This document shows, piece by piece, positions 1-7,865 of a DNA stretch of 64,000 nucleotides. Origin of the DNA: Desulfosarcina ovata subsp. ovata (lineage in GTDB: Bacteria > Desulfobacterota > Desulfobacteria > Desulfobacterales > Desulfosarcinaceae); contig NZ_AP021879.1 in NCBI RefSeq assembly GCF_009689005.1, forward strand, positions 6,821,501-6,885,500, read 5' to 3'. Made by a program: the position numbers and the translations under genes. Position 1 is the first letter of the stretch, and the number at the start of each line of letters is the position of its first letter. The notes beneath the pieces are model-generated. The model saw only the letters and a list, made by a program, of their open reading frames with translations. It ran no database searches and was not told the DNA's origin.

Positions 1-112
1 CACGTCAAACTTTATTATCAGGCTTTCTGTAACATGTTTTATTATCATTGTTATGAAACAGGGATTTTTATAAAGAGTGAGGGTGATGCAGCCATGGCAA
101 TAAATTGAAGAA

Positions 113-143
113 AATGGCAACCTCAGAGAACCAGGTTGCCATT
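113..143 (-). terminator. Hairpin, possible minus-strand terminator
   Basis: An 11-bp perfect stem (AATGGCAACCT at 113-123, AGGTTGCCATT at 133-143) closes a 9-nt loop. Read on the minus strand it is followed by a T-rich stretch (TTTTCTTCAATTT), as expected of an intrinsic terminator for a minus-strand gene. No such gene is visible in bases 144-355, so its owner is unknown. Nothing else could be supported in the first 320 bases. Confidence 0.35.
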
Positions 144-322
144 GTTAACGTAACAGGTTTCGCCAACCACCGCTTTAACCCCGACCGGGCGGGCCTCGGC
201 ATTCCTTTTGAGTGCTTGTAATTTCATGAATTGTGGGACCTTTTTTAAAAGCTTTTCTGGCTATCCGCCCGGCCGGTGAAGCAATCGAACCGTCAGGCAA
301 ATTAAGCTTGCATAGCACAATG

Positions 323-341
323 GTATGATATATTGTCATAC
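323..341. promoter_or_regulatory. Operator-like inverted repeat before the toxin-antitoxin pair
   Basis: GTATGATATATTGTCATAC is an inverted repeat (GTATGA...TCATAC) that contains a plausible -10 hexamer (TATGAT). It ends two bases before a strong ribosome binding site (GGAGGTGA, 343-350). Ribbon-helix-helix antitoxins commonly repress their own operon at such sites, so autoregulation is the natural inference. Confidence 0.5.
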
Positions 342-355
342 TGGAGGTGATTTGA

Positions 356-598
356 ATGGCAGCATCTAAAATTGCAATTACAATCGACGACAACACACTT
401 AAACGTTTAGATATTCTCGTCAAATCAAAATTTTTTCCAAACCGCAGCAAAGCTATTCAGGAGGCTGTTGCTGAAAAATTAATGCGCCTTGAGAAAAGCC
501 GTCTTGCCCAGGAGTGCGCTAAGCTAGATCCAGAATTCGAACAATCCTTAGCGGAGGAGGGCTTCTCATCGGAGTTGGAAGAATGGCCAGAATATTAA
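356..598 (+). CDS. Ribbon-helix-helix antitoxin (CopG/MazE-like)
   Basis: This 80-residue protein starts with a short beta strand ([15 protein letters not shown]) followed by two helices and a glycine-free turn ([16 protein letters not shown]), the layout of a ribbon-helix-helix DNA-binding domain. The acidic C-terminal tail (about residues 55-80, ending LEEWPEY) is the usual toxin-binding segment. It would bind DNA as a dimer, neutralise the MazF-type toxin encoded next, and repress the pair from the inverted repeat just upstream. The start is well supported by a GGAGGTGA site. The stop lies 16 bases inside the toxin gene, so the two are translationally coupled, antitoxin first. Family assignment is by motif only. 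Confidence 0.85.
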   Translation: MAASKIAITIDDNTLKRLDILVKSKFFPNRSKAIQEAVAEKLMRLEKSRLAQECAKLDPEFEQSLAEEGFSSELEEWPEY

Positions 599-921
599 GG
601 GGTGATATATACTGGGCGGATTTGAATCCAGTAATTGGTAGTGAACAGGGCGGATTACGCCCTGTTCTTATTTTAAGCCACAATGTTTTCAACGACAGAT
701 CTGGTACTGTCATTGCTGTGGCGATCACCAGCCAGCCACAAAAGGCTGGCTATCCGTTGACCATGGAACTATCGGATACCAAACTCCCCAAAAGGTCTTG
801 GGTAAAGATCAGCCAGATTCGAATTCTTTCTACGAAACGGATACGCAAAAAAATAGCAAAAGCATCTGACGAAGAATTAGCTCTTATCATTGACGGTTTG
901 AATGAAATAATTGGCGGTTAA
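583..921 (+). CDS. mazF: MazF/PemK-family mRNA interferase toxin
   Basis: The 112-residue product begins with the MazF signature ([21 protein letters not shown] then [12 protein letters not shown]), continues with the internal strand containing VIAVAITSQ, and ends with a typical C-terminal helix ([16 protein letters not shown]). Members of this family are sequence-specific endoribonucleases that cut cellular mRNA when the antitoxin is lost. The length matches the family (about 110 residues) and nothing is truncated. The start ATG overlaps the antitoxin gene and is preceded by GGAG inside it (570s). A chromosomal pair next to gene debris could serve stress or phage defence, or just be a selfish remnant; the sequence does not decide. 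Confidence 0.9.
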   Translation: MARILRGDIYWADLNPVIGSEQGGLRPVLILSHNVFNDRSGTVIAVAITSQPQKAGYPLTMELSDTKLPKRSWVKISQIRILSTKRIRKKIAKASDEELALIIDGLNEIIGG

Positions 922-1002
922 CCTTTGCTTTCACGGCGACGGCAAAAAGCCGCCGCGCGTGAAGCTGGGTTATCAGGTACAATTGAAAAAGGGGTAATTC
1001 AG

Positions 1003-1446
1003 ATGAATGTTGACAAACAATTTGATATCGCTCTCGCGTCACTTCAGAGCATTTACACAAACTACTTAAGTAATTTTTGGACTGCCCTCGGATCAGCACT
1101 TATTGTTATCGGTTGGCTGCTGACTTCCGAAAAGGCCCGTAATTATTTGGCCAGCGATAGATTTGCAAAGTTTGCAGTTCTCTTTGTTCTTTTTGTATGC
1201 GCAGTTGGACACATCCGTATTGCATTCCTTTTTTATAACGCCTCACAAGAAAAGATGAGATTACTTGGAAATTTGGGAAATGCCCTGAGTCCTGTTTACT
1301 ACAACAATTATGGGATTATGCTTGATCGAATTATTATTAATATTGTGATCATTTTGGTGTTATTATTATTAGCAGCAACTCTTGTTTGGCGCTTAAAGCC
1401 TGTAGATAAATCTCAGGAAACTACTGCTAATTTCAATGGTTGGTAG
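1003..1446 (+). CDS. Small three-helix membrane protein, unknown function
   Basis: I do not recognise this 147-residue protein. The frame is open from 925, but the ATG at 1003 is preferred because AAAGGGG lies 7 bases before it. Three hydrophobic segments are visible: about residues 16-38 (FWTALGSALIVIGWLLTS), 52-75 (FAVLFVLFVCAVGHIRIAFLF) and 107-130 (IIINIVIILVLLLLAATLVW). There is no signal peptide cleavage motif. It follows the toxin gene by 81 bases on the same strand and could be cotranscribed. It overlaps the first codons of a decayed transposase fragment, so its last residues may be changed from the ancestral gene. Confidence 0.55.
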   Translation: MNVDKQFDIALASLQSIYTNYLSNFWTALGSALIVIGWLLTSEKARNYLASDRFAKFAVLFVLFVCAVGHIRIAFLFYNASQEKMRLLGNLGNALSPVYYNNYGIMLDRIIINIVIILVLLLLAATLVWRLKPVDKSQETTANFNGW

Positions 1447-1685
1447 GGCTGGTGACCGGTTTGTTCGGCCTCACGTCAAAGGAGCTGTTGACTGGTGGGA
1501 AACAACGCAAAACGGTAGCGGCGCGCAGCGCGTTGTGCTATTGGGCGACGCGGGAACTTGGGATGAGCGGGGTGGTGGTATCAAAACGACTGAACATCGC
1601 TGCCTCGACGGCCAGCGAGTCCGCGGCGAGGGGCTTGCGGATTGTCGAAGAGCAAGGGTTTAAACTTTCAGATGAGGTTATCTGA
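1440..1685 (+). pseudogene. C-terminal remnant of a RAYT/IS200-like transposase
   Basis: The reading frame encodes 81 residues with the pattern VAARSALCYWATRELGMS followed by a helix-turn-helix (VSKRLNIAASTASESAARG). This matches the DnaA-like C-terminal domain common in REP-associated tyrosine transposases. The catalytic N-terminal half (HUH motif and Tyr) is missing, so this is a fragment. REP-like palindromes are present elsewhere in the window (9.6-9.8 kb and 50.25-50.33 kb), the substrate these enzymes normally travel with. Assignment is from memory of the family pattern. Confidence 0.55.
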
Positions 1686-1963
1686 TAATCCGATAAACCG
1701 AGGATGTCCCTAATTTGAGCGACATAAATGATTGAGCTGGTTAAAGAGTCAAATTATAATGGGTCATCGCTTCGGATAATCTTATCGATCTGTTTTCTCT
1801 ACAGCGTCAGAATACAGTTGGATTCACTAACCCACCGAAATGTATTTAAATATATCACTACATCCATTCATAATTGTATCACTGTTCGATTATTATGGCG
1901 GCACTAAAATTTGTAACCATTTGATATTATTAAACCTGAGGGTTGACATAGGAGGGTCGAATT
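1686..1963. other. AT-rich intergenic stretch
   Basis: About 280 bases with no open reading frame of note. TGTATCAC at 1875-1882 partly resembles the arms of the inverted repeat just downstream. ACTAACCCACCGAAATG near 1828 resembles part of the palindromic element at 20.1 kb. No promoter or terminator could be called. Confidence 0.3.
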
Positions 1964-2009
1964 GATACGATTATTTGAATGAATTCAAACTCATACAAAT
2001 AATTGTATC
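1964..2009. promoter_or_regulatory. Long inverted repeat ahead of the two-ORF transposase unit
   Basis: GATACGATTATTTG (1964-1977) and CAAATAATTGTATC (1996-2009) are inverted copies with one mismatch, separated by 18 bases that contain GAATTC. The right arm ends 10 bases before the ATG of the helix-turn-helix ORF, a position fit for an operator, or for a transposon end bound by the element's own protein. No matching copy was found beyond the 3' end at 4616, so an operator is more likely than a terminal repeat. Confidence 0.45.
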
Positions 2010-2019
2010 ATGAGGCCAT

Positions 2020-2712
2020 ATGCTCTCATTTGAAGAATCCAAGACAGTACTTCGGAACTTTTTCAACAAGAAGTATATCGCAGATATTGGCCAGTTATAT
2101 CATTTACTTCAAACGACGTCGCGAATGAGTGTTTTTCGAAGACTCAAACGCATGGGATATTTAACGAGTTTTACGGATGCCGGTCGTTATTATACGCTTC
2201 AGGATGTACCGATTTTTGATGAGTGGGGATTGTGGTTTCATAAGGGGATTGGTTTTTCACAATATGGCACGCTGAAAAACACCATCATCAAAATCGTCCA
2301 TTCTTCAGATGCCGGCATGATGCCCAAAGAAATGCTGAATTTGTTGAAAATAAGAATTCCCAACACGTTGCATAATGCACTGCATGGGCTGGTTAAAAAC
2401 AATCAGATCGGTCGCCGTCGGCTGGAACGTTTCTTTCTATATACAGATGCAAATCCTGAAAAAGCACAACTGCAGTTAAATACGCGCCGTTTTCTTTTGC
2501 AAAAGACAGCACCGGTTGTTGAACCACCATCAGCAGAATTAACCATCGCCGTGCTGATTGAAGCGTTTAAAACCGTAAAGATCAGGGTGTCTCCAACGTT
2601 GGTTGCTGAGCGCCTGGACGTACGAGGGATGTCGGTTACAGTCGAGCAAGTCAAACAGATTTTTACTCGACACGGGATCCCGACAGAAAAAAAAACGGCA
2701 AGCCTCCCTTAA
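2020..2712 (+). CDS. DNA-binding accessory protein of a two-ORF transposase unit (orfA)
   Basis: The 230-residue protein looks like stacked winged-helix or helix-turn-helix units: around residues 20-55 (YIADIGQLYHLLQTTSRMSV then FRRLKRMGYL), 88-135 and 175-225 (VSPTLVAERLDVRGMSVTVE). I do not recognise a named family. Near its end the gene has nine consecutive A residues (2687-2695). The next ORF is in the -1 frame, has no ATG at its beginning and is open across this run, so slippage would join the two as ...EKK then KNGKPPLNV... This is the organisation of many insertion sequences that make transposase by programmed frameshift. The ATG start sits just after an inverted repeat that may be its operator. 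Confidence 0.6.
   Translation: MLSFEESKTVLRNFFNKKYIADIGQLYHLLQTTSRMSVFRRLKRMGYLTSFTDAGRYYTLQDVPIFDEWGLWFHKGIGFSQYGTLKNTIIKIVHSSDAGMMPKEMLNLLKIRIPNTLHNALHGLVKNNQIGRRRLERFFLYTDANPEKAQLQLNTRRFLLQKTAPVVEPPSAELTIAVLIEAFKTVKIRVSPTLVAERLDVRGMSVTVEQVKQIFTRHGIPTEKKTASLP
2687..2695 (+). promoter_or_regulatory. A9 slippery run, candidate -1 frameshift site
   Basis: Nine A residues sit 15 bases before the orfA stop codon. Codons in the orfA frame are GAA AAA AAA ACG; the -1 frame reads AAA AAA AAC GGC and is open into orfB, with no stop between. Poly-A runs of this type drive -1 ribosomal slippage or transcriptional slippage in several IS families. No stimulatory stem-loop was identified. Confidence 0.5.
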
Positions 2713-2726
2713 ACGTCCTGAGCGAT

Positions 2727-4616
2727 TTGAGAGATGAGGCGCGTCGTTTGAATGACCGTTGTTGTAAACAGGCTTTCGGACTGACCGATGTTGTTGTTTC
2801 GGCCAAAGAGGAGCGTGGACGCTGTGAAATCTGTCATGGCCCAATGAAAGTTCAGAAAACATACCGCCATGAAGGCAGGACCCTTCGACATGGAGTATTC
2901 GAAGTATGTGAAACAGTGTATGTTTGTGCCGGCCGATGCCATCATCCCGTCGGCACCTTGGTGACCCAAAGATCTTTATCCGTGTCGCAAACTATTATGC
3001 CAAACTGCAATGCCGGCTATGATTTGATGGTTTTTGTCGGACGCCAGCGGTTGCTTGAACATCGGCAGCGAGAAGAGATCATGGCAGCGCTCAATGACGA
3101 CTATGGCATTCGTATCTCAGCTGGTGAAGTCAGTGACTTGGCCATGCGGTTTTCACAATATTTTCTACGGCTTCATTATGCAAAAGCCGACCGCATAAGA
3201 AAAATATTGGAAAATGACGGTGGATGGCCGATGCACATCGATGCAAGCGGAGAAAACGGCCGAGGCACGCTTTTTGTTGTGATGGCCGGTTGGCGAAAAT
3301 GGGTGCTTGGCGCATGGAAGATAGCCACTGAGAAAGCTGAACTTATTTTGCCATGTCTGCGCGACACCGTTGAAAGATTCGGCCCGCCTTGTGCGGGGAT
3401 GCGAGATTTAGGGCGAGCGGTCACACCGGCGCTGAACGATTTGGTTTCCGAATTGGGATTGGAGATCCCTGTTTTGGCCTGCCATCAGCATTTTCTGGCG
3501 GATATCGGCAAAGATCTTTTAAATTCTGACCATTGTGCCCTTCGCGACCTTTTTCGCAGAACCAAGGTTCAGGCCGACATTAAGCGCCTGATTCGCGAGT
3601 TCGGCGGAAAGATTGGTTTACAGATCGATGATGCTCGGCAAACGGTTATTGCATGGCAAGAGATGGAAGACCATACATATCAATTGCCGCCGGGAAAAAA
3701 TGGGATAGCGGTTGTCCGTGCGCTAAGCCAATGGGTGATCGACTATCATGCCGACGCCTCCGGGCTGGATTTTCCATTTGACCGACCCTATTTCGATTTT
3801 TTTAACCGCTGCATGATCGGATCAAAAGCGATTGATGCGTTTCTTCGTATCCCATCCGATGATCGAAAAGTAACGGGTGCACTCAAACGGCTTGGCCGGA
3901 TTTTGACCAAAGTTGCATGTGAAGTTCCTTTTCGTCACATCATCAAGCGTCTTCAACGCCGTGCTGAGCTATTCGATGAATTGCGGGATCAACTGCGGAC
4001 CGCGAAAAAACTGCCCGAAAATGAAACAGTGGCAGACATTGATTTGATGCGGAAACGATTTTACGATTGGACGGCATCGCTCAAAGAACGTCGTCCCAAA
4101 AGAGGCCCGGCCCAAGATATGCGTGATGCCATTGATATCATCTTGAAACATATCGATGTTCATGGCGAACACCTTTGGGGCCACGTTATTACGTTACCGG
4201 AGAACGCCCCTTCTCGAATGCGACTTGTGAGTCGTACAAACGAAATTATAGAAAATTTTTTCGGCACCATAAAACATGGCGAACGACGCAGGAGTGGGCG
4301 GAAAAACCTCACACATGATTTTGAACGATTACCGGCTGAGGCAGCGCTGGTGTACAATCTGAACCAACCCGATTATGTCAGTGCCGTTTGCGGATCCATT
4401 GATCGTCTTCCTCTTGCTTTTGCACAACTCGATAAAGAAGAAGCGCGGAGAAAAGAAAAAGGGTTACCGTCCCAAAAGATGTCAAATCTGGATAAAATAC
4501 TTCAACTTTCCACTTCATCTTTATCTTCCGCTGATCGCCATGTTGTAAGAACGGAAAATATGAATCAACGCATCATCAAGGCAGCCAGAAGCCGCGCTCC
4601 GCGCGTCGCGTGTTGA
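2727..4616 (+). CDS. DDE-type transposase (orfB), possibly expressed as an orfA-orfB fusion
   Basis: This 629-residue frame has a Cys/His-rich N-terminal region (CEICHG about residues 33-38, then CETVYVCAGRCHH) that may bind zinc. A probable RNase-H-fold catalytic core follows: Asp in MHIDASGE (about 171), Asp in AGMRDLGRA (about 226) and Glu in TNEIIENFFGTIKHGERRR (about 512). The last motif resembles the acidic residue plus basic tail of DDE transposases. The only start in this frame is TTG at 2727 without a clear ribosome site, and the frame stays open upstream through the A9 run, so a frameshift fusion is the likelier product. I cannot place it in a named IS family. Its end runs directly into the substrate-binding-protein gene and no terminal repeats were found. 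Confidence 0.65.
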   Translation: MRDEARRLNDRCCKQAFGLTDVVVSAKEERGRCEICHGPMKVQKTYRHEGRTLRHGVFEVCETVYVCAGRCHHPVGTLVTQRSLSVSQTIMPNCNAGYDLMVFVGRQRLLEHRQREEIMAALNDDYGIRISAGEVSDLAMRFSQYFLRLHYAKADRIRKILENDGGWPMHIDASGENGRGTLFVVMAGWRKWVLGAWKIATEKAELILPCLRDTVERFGPPCAGMRDLGRAVTPALNDLVSELGLEIPVLACHQHFLADIGKDLLNSDHCALRDLFRRTKVQADIKRLIREFGGKIGLQIDDARQTVIAWQEMEDHTYQLPPGKNGIAVVRALSQWVIDYHADASGLDFPFDRPYFDFFNRCMIGSKAIDAFLRIPSDDRKVTGALKRLGRILTKVACEVPFRHIIKRLQRRAELFDELRDQLRTAKKLPENETVADIDLMRKRFYDWTASLKERRPKRGPAQDMRDAIDIILKHIDVHGEHLWGHVITLPENAPSRMRLVSRTNEIIENFFGTIKHGERRRSGRKNLTHDFERLPAEAALVYNLNQPDYVSAVCGSIDRLPLAFAQLDKEEARRKEKGLPSQKMSNLDKILQLSTSSLSSADRHVVRTENMNQRIIKAARSRAPRVAC

Positions 4617-5706
4617 GGGATATTGTAAAATCCAACCGTAGAATGACGCTTAAGTGTTTTCTATTATTTACGGCCCCAGTGTATGCCGATGAGATAATTA
4701 TTGTCGCGGATGAATGGCCACCATATTGCGGTAAGGCAGGTTCGACATACCCCGGATATGGGGTTGAGATCGCCAAACAGGTTTTTGAGGCGGCCGGGCA
4801 CAAGTTTAAATATTTGAATATACCTTGGACCAGAGCGATTAAAGAGACTCGTGCAGGGAAGTATAACGCCATTATTGGCGCATACAAAGAGGAGGCACCG
4901 GATTTTGTTTTTCCGGAAGAAGAGTTTGGCGTTTCACGATATGCTTTTTATTCCAAGCGAGGAAGTCTATGGACGTACTCTGGAATAGAATCCCTGCAAT
5001 CGAAAAAAATAGGTTTGATAAAGGGCTACTCATATGGCCAAGAACTCAACGCATATTTTGAGAAAAATGCTCAACGTGTCCAATATGTGTCTGGCGATGA
5101 CCCACTTTCTATGAATATAAGGAAGTTGCTTGCCGGCAGGTTTGATACCCTTATCGCTGGCGAAAATGTCATGACGTACAAAATCAAAGAAATGGGAGTT
5201 GTGGGCGAGGTCATTAATTCAGGTGTTACCGATATTAGTGCCAATTTGTATATCGCCTTTTCACCAATAAACAAAAAATCTGATATGGTTGAACACTTGT
5301 CAAGAGAAAAACCTATCCATACCCAAAAAACTTGGGCCAATAATTTTCATCGAGCGTTTGGATAGAGGCGGGGTCTGCAATAACGACGGTAGAGCACTCT
5401 GATATTCGCGGATTGGATACCGCATGACTAGGCTTCGTCGTGGAGCTGCCTCGGTCTAAAGACGGGAGTTTCGGCCTGAAGGCCTATTCCGATAGCTTTT
5501 TCGAGGGTTCTCCAAACCGCGACCGCGCCCCTATCCAAAAGCTCGATGGCTATATTTGTTCTTTGATAAAGCCGATCCTTTCTTGAGCATTTTTAAAATC
5601 AATAAGTTCTTTTTCTATTTGCATCATCGATTATAGAGAAGTACTTATCCAGCTTCTTGAGCCGGAGCAACAGTCGCGCTTCTCTCGCCGTCGCTAATTC
5701 CCACCC

Positions 5707-5791
5707 AGCGTGGAAAGTCAGGGCTGTCAAGGCTGCGACCTTAGGGAGCACCCTTTAGGGCTTGGCCTTGATAGGCCTGGGTTTCCACGCT
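5707..5791. other. Long hairpin next to the IS110 transposase
   Basis: The two ends AGCGTGGAAA (5707-5716) and TTTCCACGCT (5782-5791) are perfect complements. Further inside CAGG pairs with CCTG, and CTGTCAAGGC (5724-5733) pairs with GCCTTGATAG (5765-5774) with one G-T. About 24 pairs thus enclose a 31-nt apical part that can itself pair. It ends 8 bases from the transposase stop codon. It could be part of a bridge RNA, a strong terminator, or a folded recombination site; its position makes the first two most likely. Confidence 0.6.
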
Positions 5792-5799
5792 ATAACAAA

Positions 5800-6918
5800 T
5801 CATCTTTCAGCGGCCACGATTGGAACAGCCCGGGCAATGGCCCAGATGAAACCGGCCAACTCGCGTGCAATCGCGGTGATGACCACGTTATGGTTTTTGC
5901 CCTTTGCAATCAACCTGCGGTAGCGGTGGCATAGTCGTAGCTGTGCATTCCAGGCAATATCCAAAACATCGTCCGGCAAGCCTTCCTGGCGTTTACGGAT
6001 CGCCTTACTTTTCCGGGCCGGCATACGATAGGCCTGAGCCGATTCGATCAACGTCCTGCGGGCATGGGTATTGCCGGTTTTGGTAATGGGGCCTTTTTTG
6101 ATGGTGCCACCGCTTGAATGCTCCGATGGGATCAGACCCAAATAGGCCATCAGCTGTGCCGGCGTATCGAAACGGCTCAGATCCCCCAGTTCAGCGACGA
6201 CGGTCACCGCGCTGAGCAAAGAAATCCCCCTGAGCGCTTGCAGAGCCTCGATAACCGGAAGCAGTCGACTGGTTTGGCAACATTGCTCAATCGCTTTTTC
6301 GATGCGCTTAACGCGGGCCTCATGGTCTTCCATGGCGTCCAGGTATTCGGTAAGGGCAATATGCTGGGCAGGATGCTGCATTTTCAGCTCCGCCAGCCAA
6401 TTTAAATGAGCTTTACCCCATTTGCTTTTACCTGGATAACTGATTCCTTGTCGCAATAAAAAGGCATTGATCTGTTGTTTGACTTTGCGGAGCGATATTT
6501 GGATGTCTTTTCGTGCACGTACCAGGTCACGAAGCGCTTCATCGGCCTGATCGGGGACATACACCGGCGTCAGTTCTCCGGAACGGTGGAGCGTCGCCAG
6601 GTGGGTTGCATCACGGCGATCATTCTTAACCCGATCACCTGTTTTTTTGGGGATCAACGCTGGAGCAACGACAACGCAATCGATCCCCTTGCTTGTTAAA
6701 TGCCTATAGATCGGATATCCGCACGGACCTGCTTCGTAAACACAATGCAATTCGGCGTTTTGTGAAATCAGTTTTCGCATGACGTTATCAATCTGCCCCA
6801 GGTCGTTGCTGATTTTTCCATACACTCGAACGTTTCCGTCACGTCCTTCATCGGCGATAGCAATGGTAATCGAATCTTTGTGGACATCTAAACCAACATA
6901 CTTTACTATCTTGTTCAT
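5800..6918 (-). CDS. IS110-family transposase
   Basis: The protein (372 residues from this start) has the DEDD RuvC-like N-terminal domain of IS110 recombinases: Asp in YVGLDVHKDS (residue 11), Glu in CVYEAGPCGYP (about 62) and the pair in VKNDRRDATHLA (about 100-103). The C-terminal Tnp_20 domain follows, with LRGISLLSAVTVVAELGD and the serine region PSEHSSGGTIKKGPITKTGN. Start ATG at 6918 is chosen over one 63 bases upstream because GGAGG stands 6 bases before it (AAGGAGGCAGGCC). IS110 enzymes insert DNA guided by a bridge RNA from the element's own end. It appears intact and could be active. Confidence 0.9.
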   Translation of the reverse strand: MNKIVKYVGLDVHKDSITIAIADEGRDGNVRVYGKISNDLGQIDNVMRKLISQNAELHCVYEAGPCGYPIYRHLTSKGIDCVVVAPALIPKKTGDRVKNDRRDATHLATLHRSGELTPVYVPDQADEALRDLVRARKDIQISLRKVKQQINAFLLRQGISYPGKSKWGKAHLNWLAELKMQHPAQHIALTEYLDAMEDHEARVKRIEKAIEQCCQTSRLLPVIEALQALRGISLLSAVTVVAELGDLSRFDTPAQLMAYLGLIPSEHSSGGTIKKGPITKTGNTHARRTLIESAQAYRMPARKSKAIRKRQEGLPDDVLDIAWNAQLRLCHRYRRLIAKGKNHNVVITAIARELAGFIWAIARAVPIVAAER

Positions 6919-7291
6919 GGCCTGCCTCCTTGATTTTGGCTCTGTAGTTAGGTTTTTTACGGACCGCTCACTATAACCCACGTTTTCAAGGTTTGGCAGG
7001 CCTTTTTATTGCCGTCTTGGTTAACGTTCAACCATATTGTCTAAAAAATACACCGAGACTTTTTCAAAAGGAATACGAAATTTGAAAAAATCAGGAGAGC
7101 TTGATCAAATTCTTGACCGATATGAATTACATTATTGGAAATAGTTGAGCTCATCTTACAGAGTAGACGAATCTATCCCAAACACCATCAGTTCCTACGT
7201 CGATATTCAAATCGATGTAAACCAAAACTTTAATGGGTGACCCCGGACCCATCCCGGACCCACGATCGCCTAACGATTCTCATTCCAAAAG

Positions 7292-7334
7292 AAGGCCACG
7301 GGAACCTTACCGGTCGGTACCCGTGGCCTTTTTT
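7292..7334 (+). terminator. Strong intrinsic terminator
   Basis: AAGGCCACGGG (7292-7302) and CCCGTGGCCTT (7320-7330) form an 11-bp perfect stem with a 17-nt loop, followed by six T residues on the plus strand. It lies 148 bases after the stop of the reconstructed solute-binding-protein gene and insulates the HipBA-like operon. The rest of 7145-7511 holds no gene. Confidence 0.8.
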
Positions 7335-7463
7335 GCGGCCATTGAACGGTGGATTCGTCTGTATATTTAATGTAAATCGGCATTTATTGCGAATTACAGC
7401 AAAATTATCAAATTTATCGCCAACAATGACGACTTGAAAGATATAAATATGTGATATATAAAA

Positions 7464-7477
7464 CGTCATATATGACG
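7464..7477. promoter_or_regulatory. Perfect palindrome, probable HipB operator
   Basis: CGTCATATATGACG is a perfect 14-bp palindrome 35 bases before the hipB-like ATG, set in an AT-rich stretch that could hold the promoter. A half-site-like TATGACG recurs at 7511-7517 over the start codon. HipB-type antitoxins usually bind several such sites as dimers, so autorepression is inferred. Confidence 0.6.
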
Positions 7478-7511
7478 ATTAATGTAAACTTTTAGGAGTT
7501 ATTCGCCTGAT

Positions 7512-7865
7512 ATGACGATTGACAAACTTTCAAAACTCATGACCGACGATGCGATTCTGGCCGAGTTGGGCTTTCGCATGGCCCGGTGCCGTATCGACCG
7601 GCAGCTGACCCAGGCGGCGCTGGCCCACCAGGCCGGTGTTTCCAAACGCACCGTGGAGCGCATCGAAGCCGGCGCATCGGCCCAGATGGTGAGTGTCATC
7701 CGTATCTGCAGGGTTTTGGATCTCGTCGCCGGGATCGATCAGTGGATTCCCCAGCCGGACCTCCGGCCGATGGATCTGGTCGCCCGCAAGGGCCGGACGC
7801 GCCAGCGAGCCTCATCTAGCCGCAAGACCCAGGGCGCGGATGAACCATGGACCTGGGACCCATGA
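7512..7865 (+). CDS. hipB: HipB-like helix-turn-helix antitoxin
   Basis: This 117-residue protein has a Cro/CI-type helix-turn-helix at about residues 20-75 (RMARCRIDRQLTQAALAHQA then GVSKRTVERIEAG), the family form of HipB-like antitoxins. The basic C-terminal tail after residue 90 (RKGRTRQRASSSRK) is probably flexible. Its stop overlaps the next gene as ATGA, so the pair is translationally coupled. It should bind the palindrome upstream and hold the HipA kinase inactive. A ribosome site (AGGAG, 7494-7498) supports the start. Confidence 0.85.
   Translation: MTIDKLSKLMTDDAILAELGFRMARCRIDRQLTQAALAHQAGVSKRTVERIEAGASAQMVSVIRICRVLDLVAGIDQWIPQPDLRPMDLVARKGRTRQRASSSRKTQGADEPWTWDP

Larger units (their letters stand above)
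5302..7041 (-). mobile_element. IS110-type insertion inside the solute-binding-protein gene
   Basis: The 1740-bp insertion is defined by the interrupted gene: TTGTC is present at both junctions and the flanks rejoin in frame. The transposase is on the minus strand. About 500 bases lie beyond its stop codon (5302-5799) and about 120 bases before its start (6919-7041). In IS110/IS1111 elements the longer non-coding end holds the guide (bridge) RNA; here that would be the stop-codon side, as in the IS1111 group. That side carries a long hairpin at 5707-5791. Whether all 1740 bp are one element or a nested pair cannot be told by eye. Confidence 0.65.
4643..7144 (+). pseudogene. Family-3 solute-binding protein gene split by an IS110-type insertion
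   Basis: The 5' part (4643-5301) encodes a signal peptide (MTLKCFLLFTAPVYADE) and most of a family-3 solute-binding protein (EWPPYC, YGVEIAKQVFEAAG, YNAIIGAY, FGVSRYAFYSKRG). The true tail lies 1.74 kb away at 7042-7144: KKYTETFSKGIRNLKKSGEL...DRYELHYWK then stop, the classic C-terminus of the family. Both junctions carry TTGTC (5297-5301 and 7037-7041). Removing 5302-7041 leaves 762 bases, exactly 254 codons, so the ancestral protein had 253 residues. As it stands the 5' part runs into foreign sequence and stops at 5365, giving a protein with a wrong last 20 or so residues. Such proteins bind amino acids or similar small ligands in the periplasm; the ligand is unknown. Confidence 0.8.

Noticed and set aside
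2539-2969. Overlapping minus-strand frames across orfA/orfB
   Set aside because: No start signals or domains; they span the junction of two plus-strand genes.
4610-5365. The solute-binding-protein frame as an intact 251-residue gene
   Set aside because: Its last 20 or so residues are foreign; the true C-terminus lies beyond the IS110 insertion at 7042-7144.
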